A stretch of DNA of 64,000 bases from Escherichia hormaechei_A (GTDB lineage Bacteria > Pseudomonadota > Gammaproteobacteria > Enterobacterales > Enterobacteriaceae): NCBI GenBank assembly GCA_042434945.1, contig CP170191.1:1364001-1428000 (forward strand). The letters run 5' to 3'. Positions 9,169 through 18,690 of this stretch are shown here, piece by piece. Each line of letters opens with the position of its first letter. Positions within the stretch are counted from its first letter, which is position 1. A program made the translations under genes and the position numbers. The notes below the pieces were generated by a model, which was given only the letters and a program-made list of their open reading frames with translations, had not been told where the DNA came from and searched no databases.

Positions 9169-11553
9169 ATGACTGCGATCTACAAGGACGCGGGACGTTC
9201 CGTACACGAGCGTGTCGCTGATTTACTGGCGCGTATGACGCCGGAAGAGAAATTTGCCCAGATGCACGCGTACTGGCTGATCCTTGATGAACACGGCAAC
9301 CACCGCGAGCGCAGCGATCTGAGCGATGAATTCGCCGGCGTGAGTGAACAGGCGTCCCTCAGCGAAAGGCTGAAGCTGGGCGTCGGGCAGATCACCCGCC
9401 CGCTCGGCACGCACATTGTTGATGCAAAAACCGGCGTGCGTGCCGCCAACCGCCTGCAACGCATGATGATGGAGGAGACCCGGCTCGGCATTCCGGCGCT
9501 GTTTCATGAAGAGTGTCTGGTAGGGCTGCTGTGCAAAGATGCAACGCTGTTCCCGTCGTCGCTGAACTACGGTTCTACCTGGGACCCGGCGCTGGTGCAG
9601 CGGGCGGCGGAGCAGATTGGCAAAGAGGCCCGATCCGTCGGGTGCCAGCAGGGGCTGGCCCCGGTGCTGGATGTCTCGCGCGATGTGCGCTGGGGACGGA
9701 CGGAAGAGACCTTTGGGGAAGATCCGTGGCTGGTAGGGGTGATGGCGACGGCGTACGTGAAGGGGTTGCAGGGCGATAAGCGCGATCTGCTGGCGACCCT
9801 GAAACATTACGTCGGCCACTCCTTCAGCGAAGGGGCGCGCAATCATGCGCCGGTCCATCTCGGTTTCAGCGAGCTTAACGATACCTTCCTGCTGCCGTTT
9901 GAGATGGCGGTAAAGCTGGCCAACGCCGGTTCGGTGATGCCAGCCTATCACGACATTGATAATCAGCCAGGGCACAGCGACCATTTTCTGCTCACCACCG
10001 TGCTGCGTGAACAGTGGGGCTTCGACGGCATTATCGTGGCGGATTACGGCGGCGTCAGCCTGCTGCACCAGCACCACGGGATTTCTCACGATCCAGCACA
10101 ATCGGCGGCGCTGGCGTTTAACGCCGGGCTGGACGTGGAACTGCCGAAGGATGACTGCGCGCGTCATCTGGCTGAAGCAGTAGAGCGTGGGCTCATCTCA
10201 ATGGCGAAAGTGGATGAGATTGTGGCGCGCGTGCTAAGTGAAAAATTCCGTCTCGGGCTGTTTGAAAAACCGTACGCCGACGAAGACGGTATCGATTTGC
10301 AGAATGAGGCGACCCGGCAGGTGGCGCGCGAGGTGGCAACAAAATCGATCACGCTGCTGGAAAATAACGGCATTTTGCCCCTCGGCGGAAAACCCCGTGT
10401 AGCGGTAGTGGGGCCGACGGCGGACGATCCACTGGCGTTACTGAGCGGCTACAGCTTCCCGGTTCACCTGATTATCAGCGATATGGTTGAAGAGACTTCG
10501 CAGGTGACCACCCCGCGCGCGGCGCTGGAACAGTACCTTGGCGCATCACAGATACGTTACGCCAAAGGGTGTCACATTATCGAAAAACGGATGGCGGGCG
10601 CACCGGTGTTCCCGGGCGACAGCGGCGGTAAGCCGATGCAGCAATCGCCGGTTTCACAACGCACGGATTTGATCCCCGACGCCGTGAGCGCGGCAAAAGA
10701 GAGTGACGTGGTGGTGGCCTGCGTGGGCGACCTCGCCGGGCTATTCCAGAGCGGCACCGTGGGGGAAGGTTCGGATACCGATTCGCTGGATCTGCCGGGC
10801 GTGCAGCAACAACTGCTGGAGGCGCTGGTGGCAACCGGTAAGCCAGTGATTGTCGTCATGACGGGTGGGCGTCCTTATAACCTTCAGGGGCTGGAAGAGA
10901 AGGTGGCCGCGCTGATGATGGCCTGGGCGCCGGGGCAGGAAGGGGGCTGGGCGATTGCCGATGTCTTAACCGGCCGCGCGGAGCCGCAGGGCAGGCTGGT
11001 AGTGAGCGTGCCGAAAAACGCCGGGGCGATGCCGTACTACTATAACCACAAGCTGAAAAGCGGCGGCACGCCGTTTGCGTTCCATTTCGGCGCACTTTAC
11101 CCGTTCGGTTACGGTCTCGGCTGGACGCAGTTTCGCTGGGGCGCGGCCCGCCTGACGGAAAGCCGCGTCCCGATCGACGGAGAGGTGGCGTTAAGCGTCG
11201 ATATCACCAACACCGGCGAGCGCAGCGGCAGCGAAGTGGTACAGGTGTACGTACGCGATAAGGTCGCCACGCAGGTGCGTCCGCTTCAGGAGCTGAAAGC
11301 GTTCCAGCGCGTTACGCTTTCACCGGGAGAAACCGCCACGCTGACCTTTACCCTGCCGGTGGAGATGTTTAATTTCACCCGCCGGGACGGGAAGCGGATT
11401 GTCGAGCCAGGGGAATTTGAGCTACAGGTTGGCGCGTCCTCGGCGGATATACGCGAGGTGGTGAACGTGCTGGTAACCGGGGAGACGCGGGAGCTGGCGG
11501 GGGAATGGCGTATGCTCAGCCGCTGTGACATTACACGGGCGGAAAAATGTTAA
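9169..11553 (+). CDS. Glycoside hydrolase family 3 (beta-glucosidase/beta-xylosidase)
   Basis: A 794-residue GH3 enzyme with no signal peptide, hence cytoplasmic. The N-terminal barrel carries the KH substrate-binding pair (Lys212-His213, KHYVGHS) and the nucleophile region IIVADYGGVS with Asp292. The middle alpha/beta sandwich holds VVACVGD and GEGSDTDSLDLPG, and the C-terminal fibronectin-III-like domain (about 670-790) has TNTGERSGSEVVQVYV. It forms an operon with the GPH symporter 3 bp upstream. Whether it acts on glucosides, xylosides or other beta-glycosides cannot be settled from motifs alone. Confidence 0.9.
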   Translation: MTAIYKDAGRSVHERVADLLARMTPEEKFAQMHAYWLILDEHGNHRERSDLSDEFAGVSEQASLSERLKLGVGQITRPLGTHIVDAKTGVRAANRLQRMMMEETRLGIPALFHEECLVGLLCKDATLFPSSLNYGSTWDPALVQRAAEQIGKEARSVGCQQGLAPVLDVSRDVRWGRTEETFGEDPWLVGVMATAYVKGLQGDKRDLLATLKHYVGHSFSEGARNHAPVHLGFSELNDTFLLPFEMAVKLANAGSVMPAYHDIDNQPGHSDHFLLTTVLREQWGFDGIIVADYGGVSLLHQHHGISHDPAQSAALAFNAGLDVELPKDDCARHLAEAVERGLISMAKVDEIVARVLSEKFRLGLFEKPYADEDGIDLQNEATRQVAREVATKSITLLENNGILPLGGKPRVAVVGPTADDPLALLSGYSFPVHLIISDMVEETSQVTTPRAALEQYLGASQIRYAKGCHIIEKRMAGAPVFPGDSGGKPMQQSPVSQRTDLIPDAVSAAKESDVVVACVGDLAGLFQSGTVGEGSDTDSLDLPGVQQQLLEALVATGKPVIVVMTGGRPYNLQGLEEKVAALMMAWAPGQEGGWAIADVLTGRAEPQGRLVVSVPKNAGAMPYYYNHKLKSGGTPFAFHFGALYPFGYGLGWTQFRWGAARLTESRVPIDGEVALSVDITNTGERSGSEVVQVYVRDKVATQVRPLQELKAFQRVTLSPGETATLTFTLPVEMFNFTRRDGKRIVEPGEFELQVGASSADIREVVNVLVTGETRELAGEWRMLSRCDITRAEKC

Positions 11554-11579
11554 AAAAAAGCCCATCGTGGGAGATGGGC
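11552..11579 (-). terminator. Minus-strand terminator downstream of ydiK
   Basis: Perfect 7-bp stem GCCCATC / GATGGGC with a 6-base loop; reading the minus strand it is followed by eight T. It would end transcripts leaving ydiK, about 290 bp away, and it overlaps the stop of the GH3 gene. Between it and ydiK (11580-11865) I see only a REP element. Confidence 0.65.
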
Positions 11580-11827
11580 AAAGACTACACACAGCAATTC
11601 GTTGTTTCACTCAGGGGATTTCCATGCTTATAAATCAAGATGTTGATTTATAACCGTAAGCTAATAGTAGGCATACGGACTTTTTGCGTCGATCAGATTC
11701 GTCTCATTAGTTAAAGGCAGGTAAAGATTTCTTGAAGAGAATGACGGTTTTAGGCAGAAAAAGGCGGGTCTGACCAGTGTGCAGAGAATAAATAGTTTAG
11801 CAACGTTTAAGTATTGCTGTGGAGAGT

Positions 11828-11861
11828 GTAGCCGGGTAAGCGTTAGCGCCACCCGGCCTAC
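11828..11861. repeat. REP element
   Basis: GTAGCCGGGTAAGCG ... GCCACCCGGCCTAC inverted repeat immediately after the ydiK stop codon. Confidence 0.85.
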
Positions 11862-11865
11862 GTTC

Positions 11866-12981
11866 TTACTGCGCGTTCTTATCTTCCAGTTCTTCAAGTT
11901 CGCTTAAGATGACGTCAGGGTCGGTTCCCGGCGGCGGCACTTCATGCACCCAGGCGGAGAAGAGACGCCAGGTTACCGCAAGCAGCACCGGACCGATGAA
12001 CAGGCCAATCATGCCGAAGGCAATTAACCCCCCGATCACCCCGGACAGGATCAGAATCAGCGGCAGGTCAGCGCCCATGCGGATGAGGAGGGGACGGATC
12101 ACGTTATCCATGGTGCCCACCACGCAACTCCAGACCAGTAGCACCGTGCCCCAGGTCGTGTCCCCCGTCCAGTAAAGCCAGATAATGCAGGGAACCAGCA
12201 CCAGCAGCGGACCGAGCTGAGCCAGACAGGTCATCAGCATGACGACGGTGAAAATGGTGGCATAAGGTACGCCGGAAATTGCCAGCCCGATTCCGCCAAG
12301 TACAGCCTGCACCAGCGCTGTGACCACCACGCCGAGCGCTACCGCGCGGACGGCCTGGGCTGCCAGCAGCACGGCCGCATCGCCGCGTTTACCTGCCAGT
12401 CGAGTGGCGAAATGACGTACCCCCAGCGCAACCTGCTCGCCGCGCCAGTACAGCAGGGCGCTGAAGACCAGCATCAACGTACAGTGCATCATGAAGCGAC
12501 CAATGTGCGCAGCCTGCCCCACAAACCAGGTGGTGGTTGTGCCGATGTACGGACGTACTTTGGCCATCAGCGCGCTACCGCCCATCTCCAGCAGGCTGTG
12601 CCAGCCGCTGTACAGTTTTGCGCCCACAACAGGAATGCTGTTCAGCCACGCGAGATCCGGCAGCGTCATATCACCGCTGGTGACCGCGCGAATAACCGGG
12701 CCGCTACTGTCAACCAGGCTGTTAACCAGCAGGGCAATGGGAATAATAAACAGCAGGAACAACAGCAGCGTCATCACCAGCACGGCCAGGCCGCGGCGAC
12801 CAAACAGCAGTTTCTGCAAGCGTAAGAGTAAAGGCCAGGTCGCGACGACGACGGTCGCGGCCCAGGCAAATCCGAGCACGAAAGGACGAACAATCCACAG
12901 ACACGCAATAATCATAATGGCTAAGAACAGCACCGACAGCAGTATCTGCGCGACATCCCTGGGCTGACGAAGATTGACCAT
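11866..12981 (-). CDS. ydiK: AI-2E family membrane permease YdiK
   Basis: A 371-residue polytopic membrane protein of the AI-2E transporter superfamily (TqsA/YdiK/PerM), with about eight hydrophobic segments and the typical C-terminal block of consecutive helices (LPLILILSGVIGGLIAFGMIG). The transported compound of YdiK is unknown. It is divergent from ydiJ across a 199-bp interval, the same neighbourhood as in E. coli. Its C-terminus is acidic (SELEELEDKNAQ). Confidence 0.9.
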   Translation of the reverse strand: MVNLRQPRDVAQILLSVLFLAIMIIACLWIVRPFVLGFAWAATVVVATWPLLLRLQKLLFGRRGLAVLVMTLLLFLLFIIPIALLVNSLVDSSGPVIRAVTSGDMTLPDLAWLNSIPVVGAKLYSGWHSLLEMGGSALMAKVRPYIGTTTTWFVGQAAHIGRFMMHCTLMLVFSALLYWRGEQVALGVRHFATRLAGKRGDAAVLLAAQAVRAVALGVVVTALVQAVLGGIGLAISGVPYATIFTVVMLMTCLAQLGPLLVLVPCIIWLYWTGDTTWGTVLLVWSCVVGTMDNVIRPLLIRMGADLPLILILSGVIGGLIAFGMIGLFIGPVLLAVTWRLFSAWVHEVPPPGTDPDVILSELEELEDKNAQ

Positions 12982-13180
12982 AAACGAAACTTTCCTTAAA
13001 TGAACACCAGCAAGGCTGATGGGAATATAAACCGCATCTCTCTAATCATTAGTGATTTCGGCGATTTTTGACAGGCGGATTTTGCCCGTAATTCTACGAA
13101 GCACATAAGAAAAAAATGTGATAAAACTTTCCAGACACAACGCAAACGATTTCACACTATTCTCATTAGGGTCGACAGCA

Positions 13181-16100
13181 ATGATCCCACAGATTTCTCA
13201 GGCACCGGGCGTCGTTCAGCTGGTGCTTAATTTTTTGCAGGCACTGGAGCAACAGGGTTTTACAGGTGACACCGCCACCGATTATGCCGACAGGCTGACG
13301 ATGGCGACCGATAACAGTATTTACCAGCTTCTTCCCGATGCCGTCGTTTTCCCGCGCTCTACCGCCGATGTGGCGCTCATCGCCCGTCTGGCGTCGCAGG
13401 AGCGTTTCAGCACCCTGGTCTTTACCCCACGCGGCGGCGGGACGGGTACCAACGGGCAGGCGCTGAACCAGGGCATCATCATTGATATGTCCCGCTATAT
13501 GAACCGCATCATTGAGATCAACCCGGAAGAGGGGTGGGTGCGAGTGGAAGCGGGAGTGATCAAAGATCAGCTGAATCAGTTTTTGAAACCTTACGGCTAT
13601 TTTTTTGCGCCAGAGCTTTCCACCAGTAACCGCGCGACCATTGGCGGGATGATCAACACCGATGCCTCGGGGCAGGGCTCGCTGGTCTACGGCAAAACCT
13701 CCGATCACGTTATGGGTGTGCGGGCGGTGCTGCTGGGGGGCGATATCCTCGATACCCAACCGATGCCGATCGAGCTGGCCGAAACTCTGGCAAAAGAGAG
13801 CACCACCAGCGGACGGATTTATCGTACCGTGCTGGAGCGCTGCCGCGAAAATCGCGAACTGATCCTCAACAAATTCCCGAAGCTCAACCGCTTCCTGACG
13901 GGCTACGATCTGCGCCATGTCTTTAATGACGATCTGAGCCAGTTCGATCTTACCCGCGTACTGACCGGGTCAGAAGGGACGCTGGCCTTCATCACCGAGG
14001 CGCGTCTGGATATCACCCGGTTGCCAAAGGTGCGCCGTCTGGTGAACGTCAAATACAACTCCTTTGACTCCGCGCTGCGTAATGCACCGTTTATGGTGGA
14101 GGCGCGGGCGCTGTCGGTGGAAACCGTCGATTCAAAAGTTCTGAACCTGGCCCGGGAAGATATCGTCTGGCATTCGGTGAGCGAACTGATTACTGACGTG
14201 CCGGATAAAGAGATGCTCGGCCTGAACATCGTCGAGTTCGCCGGGGATGACGCAGAGCTGATTGAGAGCCAGGTGAGCACGCTCTGCCAGCGTCTGGACG
14301 AGCTGATTGCCCAGGGGGAAGGCGGCGTCATTGGCTGGCAGCTGTGTAACGATCTCTCCGGCATCGAGCGAATCTACGCGATGCGTAAAAAAGCGGTGGG
14401 GCTGCTCGGCAACGCGAAAGGGGCGGCGAAGCCGATTCCGTTTGCGGAAGATACCTGCGTGCCGCCGGAACACCTTGCTGATTATATTGTGGAGTTTCGC
14501 GCGCTGCTCGACAGCCATGGTCTGAGCTATGGCATGTTCGGGCACGTGGACGCGGGTGTGCTGCACGTGCGCCCGGCGCTGGACATGTGCGACCCGCAGC
14601 AGGAGATCCTGATGAAGGAGATCTCCGACGAGGTCGTGGCCCTCACGGCCAAATACGGCGGCTTGTTATGGGGCGAGCACGGCAAAGGATTCCGCGCCGA
14701 GTACAGCCCGGCGTTTTTTGGCGAACAACTTTACGCCGAGCTGCGTAAGGTGAAAGCCGCTTTTGATCCCGATAACCGCCTCAACCCGGGAAAAATCTGC
14801 CCGCCGGAGGGCATCGATGCGCCGATGTTGCAGGTGGACGCCGTCAAGCGCGGCACCTATGACCGACAAATTCCGATTGCGGTACGCGCTTCCTGGCGCG
14901 GCGCGATGGAGTGCAACGGCAACGGGCTGTGCTTCAACTTCGATGTGAAAAGCCCGATGTGTCCGTCGATGAAAATCACCAGCAACCGCATTCATTCCCC
15001 GAAAGGGCGTGCCACGCTGGTGCGCGAATGGCTGCGCCTGCTGGCCGACCGCGGCGTTGACCCGCTCAAGCTGGAACAGGAGCTGCCGGAAAAACGCGCC
15101 AGCCTGCGCGGGCTTATCGAACGCACCCGCAACAGCTGGCATGCGAACAAAGGTGAATACGATTTCTCGCATGAGGTGAAAGAGGCGATGTCCGGCTGCC
15201 TGGCGTGCAAGGCGTGTTCAACCCAGTGCCCGATTAAAATTGACGTACCGGAATTCCGTTCCCGCTTCCTACAGCTGTACCACACGCGTTATCTGCGCCC
15301 GATGCGCGATCATCTGGTGGCGACGGTGGAGAGTTACGCGCCGCTGATGGCCCGTGCGCCAAAAACCTTTAACTTCTTTATCAACCAGCCGCTGGTGCGC
15401 AAACTGTCAGAAAAACATATCGGCATGGTGGATCTGCCGCTGCTGTCGGTGCCATCGCTCCAGCGTCGGCTGGTGGGGCACCGCTCGGCGAACATGACCC
15501 TGGAACAACTGGAAGCATTAAGCCCTGAGCAGAAAGCGAAGGTGGTGCTGGTGGTGCAGGATCCGTTTACCAGCTATTACGATGCCCAGGTGGTGGCCGA
15601 TTTTGTCCGACTGGCCGAGAAAATCGGCTACCAGCCGGTAGTGCTGCCGTTCTCGCCGAACGGCAAGGCGCAGCACATAAAAGGTTTCCTCACCCGCTTT
15701 GCGAAAACCGCGCAGAAAACTTCAGATTTTCTGAATCGCGTGGCGCAGCTCGGTATGCCGATGGTGGGCGTCGATCCGGCGCTGGTGCTCTGTTACCGGG
15801 ATGAATATAAGCAGACGCTCGGCGATAAGCGCGGTGATTTTCAGGTCTTACTGGTGCACGAGTGGCTGCCTGCGGTGCTGACGCAAACGCCCACTCAGGA
15901 GGTGAGTGGAGAAGCCTGGTATCTGTTTGGGCACTGCACCGAAGTGACGGCGCTGCCGACGGCGCCTGCCCAGTGGGCTTCTATCTTTGCCCGGTTTGGC
16001 GCGAAGCTGGAAAGCGTTAACGTGGGCTGCTGCGGTATGGCCGGAACCTACGGCCATGAAGTCAAAAACCACGCTAATTCGCTCGGCATTTACGAGCTGT

Positions 16101-16270
16101 CATGGCATCAGGCGATGCAGCGCCTGCCACGCAACCGCTGTCTGGCGACGGGCTACTCCTGCCGCAGCCAGGTGAAACGGGTGGAAGGTAACGGCGTCCG
16201 CCATCCATTGCAGGCTTTACTGGAGATTATCGGATGTTCTGGAAACGAGCGGTCACGCTGGAGGCCTTAA
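13181..16270 (+). CDS. ydiJ: FAD/Fe-S D-2-hydroxyglutarate dehydrogenase YdiJ
   Basis: A large two-part oxidoreductase of 1029 residues. The N-terminal FAD-binding (PCMH/GlcD) domain shows TPRGGGTGTNGQAL and IGGMINTDASGQGS; the C-terminal part has a ferredoxin-like CxxCxxCxxxCP motif (SGCLACKACSTQCPIKID) and a Cys-rich CCG-type segment (VNVGCCGMAGTYGHE). The family oxidises D-2-hydroxy acids, and E. coli YdiJ was described as a D-2-hydroxyglutarate dehydrogenase. I chose the ATG at 13181 (MIPQISQAPGVVQL), which matches the family start; the frame is open further upstream. Its 3' end overlaps menI by 37 bp. Confidence 0.93.
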   Translation: MIPQISQAPGVVQLVLNFLQALEQQGFTGDTATDYADRLTMATDNSIYQLLPDAVVFPRSTADVALIARLASQERFSTLVFTPRGGGTGTNGQALNQGIIIDMSRYMNRIIEINPEEGWVRVEAGVIKDQLNQFLKPYGYFFAPELSTSNRATIGGMINTDASGQGSLVYGKTSDHVMGVRAVLLGGDILDTQPMPIELAETLAKESTTSGRIYRTVLERCRENRELILNKFPKLNRFLTGYDLRHVFNDDLSQFDLTRVLTGSEGTLAFITEARLDITRLPKVRRLVNVKYNSFDSALRNAPFMVEARALSVETVDSKVLNLAREDIVWHSVSELITDVPDKEMLGLNIVEFAGDDAELIESQVSTLCQRLDELIAQGEGGVIGWQLCNDLSGIERIYAMRKKAVGLLGNAKGAAKPIPFAEDTCVPPEHLADYIVEFRALLDSHGLSYGMFGHVDAGVLHVRPALDMCDPQQEILMKEISDEVVALTAKYGGLLWGEHGKGFRAEYSPAFFGEQLYAELRKVKAAFDPDNRLNPGKICPPEGIDAPMLQVDAVKRGTYDRQIPIAVRASWRGAMECNGNGLCFNFDVKSPMCPSMKITSNRIHSPKGRATLVREWLRLLADRGVDPLKLEQELPEKRASLRGLIERTRNSWHANKGEYDFSHEVKEAMSGCLACKACSTQCPIKIDVPEFRSRFLQLYHTRYLRPMRDHLVATVESYAPLMARAPKTFNFFINQPLVRKLSEKHIGMVDLPLLSVPSLQRRLVGHRSANMTLEQLEALSPEQKAKVVLVVQDPFTSYYDAQVVADFVRLAEKIGYQPVVLPFSPNGKAQHIKGFLTRFAKTAQKTSDFLNRVAQLGMPMVGVDPALVLCYRDEYKQTLGDKRGDFQVLLVHEWLPAVLTQTPTQEVSGEAWYLFGHCTEVTALPTAPAQWASIFARFGAKLESVNVGCCGMAGTYGHEVKNHANSLGIYELSWHQAMQRLPRNRCLATGYSCRSQVKRVEGNGVRHPLQALLEIIGCSGNERSRWRP

Positions 16271-16644
16271 ATGCCATGGGCGCGGAGAACATGGTCGGTT
16301 TGCTGGATATCCAGTTCACGCGCATTGGCGACAACGAACTGGAAGCGACGATGCCGGTAGACAGCCGCACTCATCAACCGTTTGGCCTGTTGCACGGCGG
16401 CGCGTCCGTCGTGCTGGCCGAAACGCTGGGGTCGGTGGCGGGCTACCTGTGTACGGAAGGAGAGCAGAAGGTGGTGGGTCTGGAGGTCAATGCCAACCAC
16501 ATCCGCTCCGTTCGCAGCGGGCGCGTGCGCGGCGTCTGCCGGGCGCTGCATGCCGGAAGCCGTCATCAGGTGTGGCAGATTGATATTCTGGACGAGCAGG
16601 ATCGCCTGTGTTGTTCATCCAGGCTGACGACGGCCGTTGTGTAA
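16234..16644 (+). CDS. menI: 1,4-Dihydroxy-2-naphthoyl-CoA thioesterase MenI
   Basis: A 136-residue hotdog-fold thioesterase of menaquinone synthesis that hydrolyses DHNA-CoA. Length and sequence match E. coli MenI (YdiI), including the HGGASVVLAETLGSVAGYL helix with the catalytic Glu and the VGLEVNANH strand. It overlaps the end of ydiJ in another frame, implying translational coupling. Confidence 0.94.
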   Translation: MFWKRAVTLEALNAMGAENMVGLLDIQFTRIGDNELEATMPVDSRTHQPFGLLHGGASVVLAETLGSVAGYLCTEGEQKVVGLEVNANHIRSVRSGRVRGVCRALHAGSRHQVWQIDILDEQDRLCCSSRLTTAVV

Positions 16645-16729
16645 AGTTTCCGGATGTCTTGTTTTTGGTCAAAAATTAGCCGCCTGATTGTGATATACTG
16701 GTCACGTTTTGAACATAAGCGAGGACATC

Positions 16730-16924
16730 ATGGATACTGAAATAACCCCAACACAGCTGGCAATTGAATATTTACGTCGCGATAAAAGCAATCTGTCTCC
16801 CGCGCAGTACCTGAAAAAGCTGAAACAGCTTGAGCTGGAATTTACGGATTTGCTGGCGCTCTCTTCAAACGAACTGAAAGAAGAGATCTACTTTGCCTGG
16901 CGGTTGGGCGTTCACGTCCATTAA
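16730..16924 (+). CDS. ydiH: Conserved small protein YdiH
   Basis: A 64-residue protein matching E. coli YdiH in most positions (TQLAIEYLRRDKSNLSPAQY and EEIYFAWRLGVH). The function is unknown. The start at 16730 follows a GAGGA ribosome site by five bases. In E. coli the next operon is suf; here a 14-kb accessory block intervenes. Confidence 0.9.
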   Translation: MDTEITPTQLAIEYLRRDKSNLSPAQYLKKLKQLELEFTDLLALSSNELKEEIYFAWRLGVHVH

Positions 16925-16933
16925 GCAGTGAAG

Positions 16934-16959
16934 AAAAGGCCGCAAGCGCGGCCTTTTTT
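16934..16959 (+). terminator. Rho-independent terminator after ydiH
   Basis: GGCCGC / GCGGCC stem with flanking AAAA and a six-T run, ten bases after the ydiH stop. It marks the left edge of the accessory block. Confidence 0.9.
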
Positions 16960-16970
16960 GTGTCTGACAT

Positions 16971-17600
16971 TCAGTATCTGGCAGGCAGTTTGTTAATTTT
17001 AATCAGCCGGCCTTCTTCCATTTCGATGAACCCACCCGTTTTCAGATCAGCCAGGATCCGCATTACGCCACTGCGGGAAAGATGGGTTTTATCCCTGATA
17101 TACCTTTCCGCCGTCACGCTGCGTCGGTAGCTGTCATCTTCCTGCATCAGCAGCACGAGCTGCTGGCGAATCATCTCGTACGCGGTTGGCGCGCCTTTCG
17201 GCATGACGTTGTGATAGAGGCGGTTATAGACAAACATCAGATGATTAGAAAGCAGCCCCCACAGCGCCTTCTCTTTGATAATTTCAGCCACCCGAGCGGT
17301 CGTGAGCACACCAATCAGGCAAGGCGTTACCGTTCGGAGGTAGTCATTAAAATAAATGTCCGTCAGGTTAGCGAGGCCAAACAGGGCGGGACTGCGCGCC
17401 GTTGAAAGCATCATGTCGTCGCTTCTTCTGTATATGGCGACCGTGCCATCAAGAATTAAATAACACATGCTCTGCCCGTCAACCTGGAGATCAAGTTGCT
17501 CGCCGGGATCGGTTTTATGCGTGGCGCAGTGCGGCTGTAAATGAGAAATCAGTTCCTGAGCATAGGGAGAGCCGCGATGCGATGGTTTGTCAGAAGACAT
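16971..17600 (-). CDS. IprA/YaiV-like winged-helix regulator 1
   Basis: A 209-residue protein with a CRP-like N-terminal sensor domain (CYLILDGTVAIYRR) and a C-terminal winged helix ending FIEMEEGRLIKINKLPARY, closely resembling the C-terminus of E. coli YaiV/IprA. The recognition segment is RDKTHLSRSGVMRILADLKTG. I chose the ATG at 17600 because a CCAGG site precedes it by eight bases and the length then fits YaiV; a GTG at 17654 is an alternative. It is tandem with a second paralogue and divergent from the fimbrial operon, so it probably regulates it. No ligand-binding residue pattern of CRP (cAMP) is evident. Confidence 0.8.
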   Translation of the reverse strand: MSSDKPSHRGSPYAQELISHLQPHCATHKTDPGEQLDLQVDGQSMCYLILDGTVAIYRRSDDMMLSTARSPALFGLANLTDIYFNDYLRTVTPCLIGVLTTARVAEIIKEKALWGLLSNHLMFVYNRLYHNVMPKGAPTAYEMIRQQLVLLMQEDDSYRRSVTAERYIRDKTHLSRSGVMRILADLKTGGFIEMEEGRLIKINKLPARY

Positions 17601-17677
17601 AGCGTTAACCTGGAAAGAGACTGTACTCTCTATAGTGTCGCTCTTCTTTTCCACCTTCTCCAGAGATAAATACAGCC

Positions 17678-18337
17678 TCAGTACTTACGGGGTAAGTGAT
17701 GGATCTCAACTAGTACGCCACGCTCCATGGTGATGTATTTCCCCGTCCGCAACTCCGCGAGGATCCGCATAATGCCGCTGCGTGAAAGATAGGTGCGGCT
17801 TTTGATATAGGCTGCGGCGGTAATGTTTTGTCTTATGGCTTCCGGCTCCTGCATTAACTCAACCAGTTGAAAGCGGATAATGTCATAAGCCGACATTTGC
17901 GATATCTGGGCGCAATGTTCGTAGACGCGCGATGCGGTGTAGATCAGCAGGTTTGAGAAGTGCTCCCATAAATTCTGTTGTGCGACAACATGATTGAAAC
18001 ACGCCAGCGAAACGCTGGCCACCTCTGAAGTTTCCAGCGCTCTGACGTACAGGTGTTCAGACGATAACTGGCTGCTCACGCCGAGTATAAATGGCGCGGA
18101 TTCAGAATTTAAGACGATACCGTCCCCGCGACGGTGTAACGCCACGCTGCCATGCAACAGTAAAAAGCATTGACGGGTATCGCCGGAGCAATAATGGATA
18201 ATTTCTCCTCTGGCAATAATGCCTCTCTCCGCATGCGGCAAAACATTATCGATTATTTTTTTAATGTGCTTAAAAGGCTTAGCGCCGAGCACTGTTGACT
18301 TATCAATTTCTGACACAGGCGCGAACCGGGTATTCAT
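17678..18337 (-). CDS. IprA/YaiV-like winged-helix regulator 2
   Basis: A 219-residue paralogue of the neighbouring regulator, with the same layout: sensor barrel (CFLLLHGSVALHRRGDGIV) and winged helix (KSRTYLSRSGIMRILAELRTG, then YITMERGVLVEIHHLPRKY). The start at 18337 is supported by GAGG six bases upstream. It lies 77 bp ahead of regulator 1 on the same strand and is separated from the divergent pilin gene by a 353-bp interval that holds two similar inverted repeats. Confidence 0.8.
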   Translation of the reverse strand: MNTRFAPVSEIDKSTVLGAKPFKHIKKIIDNVLPHAERGIIARGEIIHYCSGDTRQCFLLLHGSVALHRRGDGIVLNSESAPFILGVSSQLSSEHLYVRALETSEVASVSLACFNHVVAQQNLWEHFSNLLIYTASRVYEHCAQISQMSAYDIIRFQLVELMQEPEAIRQNITAAAYIKSRTYLSRSGIMRILAELRTGKYITMERGVLVEIHHLPRKY

Positions 18338-18424
18338 GTGAGACCTCACTGTCTGATGCGATCATTTTTTGATCGACATAAGGAATTATCTTAAAAACCA
18401 TCAGGTCAGGGAATATTTGCGGCA

Positions 18425-18440
18425 AGTCTAATTATAGACT
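18425..18440. promoter_or_regulatory. Inverted repeat AGTCTA-N4-TAGACT (candidate operator)
   Basis: Perfect 6-bp arms around ATTA, in the divergent promoter region between the IprA-like regulators and the pilin gene. The same core recurs 66 bp downstream, and a single TAGAC half-site lies at 18573. It is a likely operator for one or both regulators; this is inference from repetition and position. Confidence 0.55.
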
Positions 18441-18490
18441 CACCTGTTTTTAAGTGTTAATTAATTGAAAATGAAACCTTTTTTATTCAG

Positions 18491-18504
18491 GTCTAAAAGT
18501 AGAC
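18491..18504. promoter_or_regulatory. Second GTCTA-N4-TAGAC inverted repeat
   Basis: GTCTA, AAAG, TAGAC: the same half-sites and spacing as the repeat at 18425. The 66-bp phasing is roughly six helical turns, compatible with cooperative binding on one face. The remaining sequence up to the pilin start (18505-18690) is AT-rich and holds no gene that I can see. Confidence 0.55.
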
Positions 18505-18690
18505 TGCGGCTATTATTCTTAAGGTATTTCCACGTGTATATGTTTTGTAATTGTTAAAAGAGGATCCACAGCTAGACCTCAAAATTGATTGTATGCGCAA
18601 AAAGAGTTGTATAAATTTTGACTCGTCGGAGGGGTTTTATTTCTTTAACTGAATATCGGTAATAACTAGAGTAATACGGGATATAAAATT

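Noticed and set aside
13166..13918. 250-codon minus-strand frame at the start of ydiJ
   Set aside because: It overlaps the FAD domain of ydiJ entirely and shows no independent motif.
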